Part shown: positions 5,718 to 9,407 of the stretch, in pieces
Position numbering within the stretch: position 1 is the stretch's first letter
Layout: every line of letters begins with the position of its first letter
Position numbers and translations under genes: made by a program
Origin: Rhodocyclaceae bacterium
GTDB lineage: Bacteria; Pseudomonadota; Gammaproteobacteria; Burkholderiales; Rhodocyclaceae
Assembly: GCA_030689585.1 (NCBI GenBank)
Contig: JAUYFZ010000216.1
Span: 1 to 9,407, forward strand
Direction: 5' to 3'
DNA: 9,407 bases
Notes under the pieces: generated by a model
Seen by the model: the letters and a program-made list of their open reading frames with translations, nothing else
Told to the model about the DNA's origin: nothing
Databases searched by the model: none

Positions 5718-7061
5718 ATGAATCCTGCGCCCCGCCTCTCTTTGCAAAAACTTCTCCAATGGAAAGCCAGTTCCGTTCGATTGCCTTTGATTATGCGTGG
5801 AGCGCGACAGGTCGGTAAAACTACGTTGCTCAAGTTTTTTGGCGCGACCGCTTTTCCTGCCGTTCACTATCTGAATTTTGAAGAGAATTCTCAATTAGCG
5901 ACGTTTTTTGAGCCAGACCTGCATCCAGCGCGAATACTGGATGAACTGAGATTCCACCTGAACCGTCCCATCAACATTGCGACAGATTTGCTGATTTTTG
6001 ATGAGATTCAAGCGTGTCCCAACGCCCTCACTTCACTCAAATATTTCCATGAAAACCTTCCAGGTTTAGCGATATGCGCCGCTGGATCGTTGTTGGGGTT
6101 GGCTCTGACACCCGGTGCTTTTCCCGTGGGCAAGGTGACTTTTATCAACCTATACCCCCTGACCTTTGAGGAATTTCTGAACGAATTGAATGAAACCATG
6201 CTGGTGGAAGCCCTGCACGCCATGAAACCCGGTGTCTCGATACCCGTCGCAGCGCACGAACGGTTGTGGGAATGCTGGAAACAGTATTTGGTGGTCGGAG
6301 GAATGCCCGCTGTTGTTCATGCGTTTGCCACCACTCGACCGAGTAGCCTGTTTGATGCCTGCCATCAAGCGCGGCTCGTGCAGCGTCAATTAATGACGGG
6401 GTACGAATTCGACATGGCCAAACACAGTGGTAAAGCCAATGCCATGCACATTGCACGGGTGTGGCGCAGTGTGCCCTCACAACTCGCCAGAATGCAGGAA
6501 GGCGGTTCACCCCGATTTCGTTTCAAGGATGCCGTAGACGGTGCCAGAGGCTATGCACAATTGGCCGGGCCGATTGATTGGCTGGAAAGTGCTGGGCTGA
6601 TTCACAAAGCCTTTATCGTAGAAACATCGGCGCAACCCTTGGCCGCATACGGCAAGGAAAGCTGTTTCAAACTTTATGGTCATGACACAGGACTGTTGGG
6701 GGCCATGGCCGATTTATCCCCAGAAATCTTGCTGCGTTATGGCTTTGGTTCCTACCAAGGGTACGTGGCGGAAAATTTCGTGGCTCAGGAATTGAAAGCG
6801 GCAGGCACGCATGATCTATACAGTTGGCAAAATCGCACGTCTGAAGTAGAGTTTTTATTGCCGGTCAGCACTCATATTTATCCGATAGAAGTGAAATCTG
6901 GCACCGTGACCCGTGCCAAAAGCCTGGGGTTTTATCAAGAAAAATACAGTCCACCCCATGCCGTGGTGCTCAGTGGTAAAAATGGCTGGCAAACGGGAGC
7001 CCGATGGGGCTGGCCCGTTTATGCAGCCGGTTTACTGCGTAACGCTCTTCACACCGCGTAA
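5718..7061 (+). CDS. AAA-superfamily ATPase with DUF4143 C-terminal domain
   Basis: A member of the large, poorly understood 'ATP-binding protein, DUF4143' family, cytoplasmic and common in accessory regions. The protein is 447 aa from the ATG at 5718. Walker A is GARQVGKT (28-35), Walker B LLIFDEIQ (91-98), and GSLLG (123-127) a sensor-like motif. The C-terminal part shows [11 protein letters not shown] (349-359), SEVEFLL (375-381) and PIEVKSG (389-395). That E...ExK arrangement resembles a PD-(D/E)XK nuclease core and is typical of the family; nuclease activity is unproven. An alternative ATG at 5691 lies inside the palindromic repeat with no Shine-Dalgarno and adds 9 residues. No partner toxin or antitoxin gene is adjacent. 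Its 3' end overlaps the convergent chemoreceptor gene by 13 bp. A discrete insertion between mtgA and the chemoreceptor is plausible. Confidence 0.93.
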   Translation: MNPAPRLSLQKLLQWKASSVRLPLIMRGARQVGKTTLLKFFGATAFPAVHYLNFEENSQLATFFEPDLHPARILDELRFHLNRPINIATDLLIFDEIQACPNALTSLKYFHENLPGLAICAAGSLLGLALTPGAFPVGKVTFINLYPLTFEEFLNELNETMLVEALHAMKPGVSIPVAAHERLWECWKQYLVVGGMPAVVHAFATTRPSSLFDACHQARLVQRQLMTGYEFDMAKHSGKANAMHIARVWRSVPSQLARMQEGGSPRFRFKDAVDGARGYAQLAGPIDWLESAGLIHKAFIVETSAQPLAAYGKESCFKLYGHDTGLLGAMADLSPEILLRYGFGSYQGYVAENFVAQELKAAGTHDLYSWQNRTSEVEFLLPVSTHIYPIEVKSGTVTRAKSLGFYQEKYSPPHAVVLSGKNGWQTGARWGWPVYAAGLLRNALHTA

Positions 7062-8671
7062 CGCATCGACATATTGCCAAGATCGACAGAAAGCACGTTC
7101 AGTTTTCCAGCCAATTCATTGTTTTGACGAGCGGCCGCACCGTTTGCTTCTGTTGCTTGAGAAACACGTTCCATCTTGACGGCAATAGACTGCATGGCTA
7201 CATTTTGTTCGCGTATGGCATCGGATATTTCGTTGATATGACGCACGGTGTCTTCGGCTCCGCGCACTACATCGTGCAACGCATTTTCTGATTGGCCGGT
7301 AAGGCTAACGCTGGTGGCCGCTCGTTCATTGGCGGTTTGCATCGCAGTCACCGTTTTGCCGATTTGCCCTTGGATGGTTTCGATCAAATGAGCGATCTCC
7401 TGCGTGGATTGAGAGGTTCGTTCGGCCAATTTCCTGACTTCATCTGCGACCACCGCAAAACCGCGTCCCTGTTCCCCCGCCCGAGCGGCTTCAATGGCGG
7501 CATTTAAGGCCAGCAGGTTAGTTTGGTCTGCAATATCCCGAATGGCCCCCACAATGCCGCTGATGGAGGCCGAACTTTGTGCCAAAAGTTGCACATCATC
7601 GCTAGAAGCATGAATGGCGGTTTCCGTCCCTTTCATTTCAGACATGGCGGCTTGCATCGATTGAAGTGCCGTCATCAAGGATTGACGGGTCGACTCAGCA
7701 ATAGTGGTGGATCGTGTAGCGTTATTTGCGGTGTGGCCTAGAGAAACAGACATCTCTTCAATCGTTACCGCTACCGCCGTTACACTTTCAAACTGCGTTT
7801 CAGAAGCTTGTGTCATTCGGCCTGCGGTTTGCGTTAATCCAGTAACGGCCAAGGCAACCCCTTGCGTGGCATCGCGGGTGTTGAGAATTATGCCGCGCAA
7901 TTTCTCCATCAACGTGTTGTAGGCGTGAGCGGTTTGCCCCGTTTCATCGGTGGCTTCATCGTCTGTGCGTTGCGTAAAATCATTTTTCTGTACGGCGGTG
8001 GTCATCGTGTCTCGCATGTTGACCAACGGTTGAACGATGGTGCGAGTAACAAACGTGGAAATAACAATCAACAGCACAATGAGCACGAGGGTGACTCCCC
8101 ATACAATCATGCCGATGCGCGTTCCATTCGCTTCTGTTTTAACGAAATCTTGCGCCATGCCGGTTGAAAGTTCCGGCATCAACAGACCCAACGGTTTTCC
8201 TATTTTTGAAAAAATAATGGGCCATTCATCTTCCAGCAGGGTGCTCATAGCACTCTTGTCGTCGTTCTCATAAGCGGTATTTAACTTATCAAAGAAAGTA
8301 GGTAAGGCGGACAAATTCGTGTCGATTTTCTCCACCAGTTCACGAGCGGTGGGAGTGGCAGCATCCGACATAAAACCCGCTTTAAATTCTGTCCAGTTAT
8401 TGGAGATAGCAATACGAGCAGACTTTAGATGTACCTGCGAGCCTAGCGAAGGCATTTGATCCAGCAAACCCCCTGCGATACGAAAACGTATTTCAAGCAA
8501 GGCGGTGTTCATGGCTTGCACTTCTTGCAAGGGGGCAACAGTGTGATTCTTTACATTTTGCAAGGCATCGGCGGCTTCACCTTGCGAATAATGATTGACC
8601 CCTGCCATCAGAAGTAAAAATACAACGGGGAGCGCGATCAAGGCAATCAGGCGATTTTTGATGGTGTTCAT
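7049..8671 (-). CDS. Methyl-accepting chemotaxis protein (transmembrane chemoreceptor)
   Basis: An inner-membrane receptor that controls CheA kinase through CheW. The protein is 540 aa. It has a first membrane helix at about 8-23, a periplasmic region at about 25-184 that is predominantly helical (four-helix-bundle type by size and style), a second membrane helix at about 185-208, a HAMP domain at about 209-262, and a long coiled-coil signalling domain. The conserved hairpin tip runs from [20 protein letters not shown] (377-396) through [20 protein letters not shown] (397-416). No C-terminal CheR/CheB docking pentapeptide is present; the protein ends MSMRYAV. The ligand cannot be told from sequence. 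AGAGG lies 5 nt before the ATG. It follows the rhodanese gene in the same direction (54-bp gap with a hairpin), which suggests a shared transcript. No terminator separates its 3' end from the ATPase gene. Confidence 0.96.
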   Translation of the reverse strand: MNTIKNRLIALIALPVVFLLLMAGVNHYSQGEAADALQNVKNHTVAPLQEVQAMNTALLEIRFRIAGGLLDQMPSLGSQVHLKSARIAISNNWTEFKAGFMSDAATPTARELVEKIDTNLSALPTFFDKLNTAYENDDKSAMSTLLEDEWPIIFSKIGKPLGLLMPELSTGMAQDFVKTEANGTRIGMIVWGVTLVLIVLLIVISTFVTRTIVQPLVNMRDTMTTAVQKNDFTQRTDDEATDETGQTAHAYNTLMEKLRGIILNTRDATQGVALAVTGLTQTAGRMTQASETQFESVTAVAVTIEEMSVSLGHTANNATRSTTIAESTRQSLMTALQSMQAAMSEMKGTETAIHASSDDVQLLAQSSASISGIVGAIRDIADQTNLLALNAAIEAARAGEQGRGFAVVADEVRKLAERTSQSTQEIAHLIETIQGQIGKTVTAMQTANERAATSVSLTGQSENALHDVVRGAEDTVRHINEISDAIREQNVAMQSIAVKMERVSQATEANGAAARQNNELAGKLNVLSVDLGNMSMRYAV

Positions 8672-8688
8672 AAAAACCTCTTTGATGA

Positions 8689-8717
8689 CGCTCCCGTCTG
8701 AGGGATAGACGGGAGCG
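8689..8717 (-). other. Stable 11-bp hairpin between the rhodanese and chemoreceptor genes
   Basis: Arms 8689-8699 (CGCTCCCGTCT) and 8707-8717 pair perfectly over 11 bp with a 7-nt loop. On the transcribed minus strand no U-run follows directly; TTTTT occurs only about 13 nt later, inside the chemoreceptor ribosome binding site spacer. It is therefore more likely an mRNA-stability or differential-expression hairpin than a full terminator. Confidence 0.6.
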
Positions 8718-8725
8718 ATATGACG

Positions 8726-9169
8726 TTATTGTGTTGAGAGTCCTTTGGCAGACCAAGCAGGAAATCCGTCACGATACCAATTTACCTGTTTGTAACCGGC
8801 TTTGATGGCTGCTACCGCGCCCTTGTAACCCTTCCAGCAAGGAGAACCGACGCAATAGAATACGACGGTTGCCCCCTTATCGGCGGGAAGTTTCGTCAAA
8901 TCGAAAGCATCTGCTGGATCAGTCTTTGATTCTTTCGGGAATTTTGTTTTGAAAGGAATGTTGATTGAATTCTTAATAGTCTTTTCAACAAACTCAGCCG
9001 CGACGCGGGTATCCACAAACGTAGCGCCTTTATCATGTAATGCCTTGGCCTGATCGGTTGTTACCATCGTGCCGCCGGGGATGCTTTGGGGCGTTTCTTC
9101 CACGGCGTAGGACAAGGGAGCCGCTAAAAAAGCCAGAAGGGTTAACGGAATTGCAAGTGCGTGTTTCAT
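8726..9169 (-). CDS. Secreted single-domain rhodanese-like protein
   Basis: A rhodanese-fold protein; such domains transfer sulfane sulfur through a cysteine persulfide. The protein is 147 aa, with a Sec signal peptide (MKHALAIPLTLLAFLAAPLSYA, split as charged start, hydrophobic core, and predicted cleavage after A22), so it acts in the periplasm. Rhodanese landmarks are FVDTR (51-55), IPF (71-73), the active-site loop beginning at C106 (YCVGSPCWKGY) and the C-terminal GFPAW (135-139). The second Cys111 inside the loop gives a C-x4-C arrangement, so a disulfide or redox role is possible. AGGAG lies about 10 nt upstream of the ATG. An intrinsic terminator sits in the leader about 33 bp upstream, and the chemoreceptor gene follows. 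Substrate unknown. Confidence 0.9.
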   Translation of the reverse strand: MKHALAIPLTLLAFLAAPLSYAVEETPQSIPGGTMVTTDQAKALHDKGATFVDTRVAAEFVEKTIKNSINIPFKTKFPKESKTDPADAFDLTKLPADKGATVVFYCVGSPCWKGYKGAVAAIKAGYKQVNWYRDGFPAWSAKGLSTQ

Positions 9170-9201
9170 GGTGGTGATTCTCCTATGAGGTTAAACAACG
9201 A

Positions 9202-9234
9202 CAAAAAACCGCGCAGCCATCATCGGCTACGCGG
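9202..9234 (-). terminator. Intrinsic terminator in the leader of the rhodanese-chemoreceptor unit
   Basis: On the minus strand CCGCGTAGCC, loop GATGAT, GGCTGCGCGG forms a 10-bp stem with one mismatch (9209-9234), followed immediately by TTTTTT (9203-9208). It reads toward the rhodanese gene, whose ATG is only 33 bp further on. It either ends a transcript from a gene beyond the right edge or acts as an attenuator for the rhodanese operon. Confidence 0.75.
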
Positions 9235-9263
9235 CAACTACAGGGAAGCGAACAGAGTTAACG

Positions 9264-9284
9264 GGCACGGCGAATCGCCATGCC
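9264..9284. other. Second leader hairpin (GGCAYGGCG stem)
   Basis: Arms 9264-9272 and 9276-9284 pair over 9 bp (one T-G wobble on the minus-strand RNA) around a 3-nt loop. It lies 30 bp upstream of the terminator hairpin on the minus strand. With that hairpin it makes a structured region of about 80 nt before the rhodanese gene. No known riboswitch class was recognised. Confidence 0.4.
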
Positions 9285-9308
9285 GCATCATGAAACATGC
9301 CCCATTGA

Positions 9309-9407
9309 CCCCCATCCCCTCCCCAACCCTCCCCTTGAAGGGGAGGGAGTTAGTCTCCTCCCCTTCAAGGGGAGGGAAAGATGCTCCTCCCCCTTCAAGG
9401 GGAGGGA
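9309..9407. repeat. Palindromic repeat, right cluster (three CCCCTT-AAGGGG units, cut by window end)
   Basis: The C-rich lead CCCCCATCCCCTCCCCAACC (9309-9328) is followed by three palindromic units at about 9328-9354, 9355-9385 and 9386-9407. Their cores are CTCCCCTTGAAGGGGAG or the C-centred variant CCCCTTCAAGGGG. The first 41 bp match 102-142 at 40 positions in direct orientation. The spacers differ from the left cluster (AGTTAGT and AAAGATG against GACTGTCATGT). From 9235 to 9308 I see no gene. Confidence 0.85.

Noticed and set aside
5574..5894. Minus-strand ORF with a repeated MHFLL-NAF peptide
   Set aside because: The peptide repeat is a by-product of the tandem palindromes, and the frame overlaps mtgA and the ATPase antisense.
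8689..8717. Terminator between the rhodanese and chemoreceptor genes
   Set aside because: The stem is strong, but no U-run follows directly on the minus strand and the chemoreceptor has no other evident promoter.

Overview
The window reads as chromosomal DNA from a Gram-negative proteobacterium. A betaproteobacterium is my best guess, because aroE is followed directly by mtgA and because dispersed 'CCCCTTGAAGGGG' repeats are present; both points rest on memory, not on a search. GC content is moderate to high in the hyp genes and lower in the two right-hand modules.

Layout. (1) 1-240, plus strand: the 3' end of a DUF559-type endonuclease-like gene that runs into two 32-bp tandem palindromic repeats. 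(2) 230-3913, minus strand: a compact [NiFe]-hydrogenase maturation operon in the order hypA-hypB-hypF-hypC-hypD. Three things are odd here. HypA has lost its whole zinc-finger domain. HypF is only the C-terminal Kae1-like half, and its N-terminus is encoded by a GC-rich palindrome. The gap between hypF and hypC is filled exactly by a 145-bp MITE-like inverted-repeat element that also carries the hypC ribosome binding site. No hypE and no hydrogenase structural gene are visible. (3) 3914-4135: a divergent intergenic region with a perfect 7-bp hairpin and a doubtful 60-codon ORF. (4) 4136-5634, plus strand: aroE (shikimate dehydrogenase) and mtgA (monofunctional peptidoglycan glycosyltransferase), which share one base. 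(5) 5635-5701: two tandem copies of a palindrome centred on CTAGT, placed like an operator, followed by a DUF4143-type AAA ATPase gene (5718-7061, plus). (6) 7049-9169, minus strand: a secreted single-domain rhodanese followed by a transmembrane chemoreceptor, probably co-transcribed. A structured leader with an intrinsic terminator lies just upstream. (7) 9309-9407: more copies of the CCCCTTGAAGGGG repeat, so the window carries a 41-bp direct repeat (40/41 identical) near both ends.

How the genes work together. HypA and HypB deliver nickel. HypF (with HypE) makes the cyanide ligands, and HypC and HypD assemble the Fe(CN)2CO unit of [NiFe]-hydrogenase. In this cluster the carbamoyl-adenylate-forming half of HypF, the HypA zinc domain and HypE must come from elsewhere in the genome or be dispensable. 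It may therefore be a second, specialised or decaying hyp set. AroE and MtgA are housekeeping. The rhodanese-chemoreceptor pair suggests sulfur-linked sensing, but only by adjacency. The best candidates for something new are the zinc-finger-less HypA, the element-bridged hypF-hypC junction and the palindrome pair in front of the DUF4143 ATPase.
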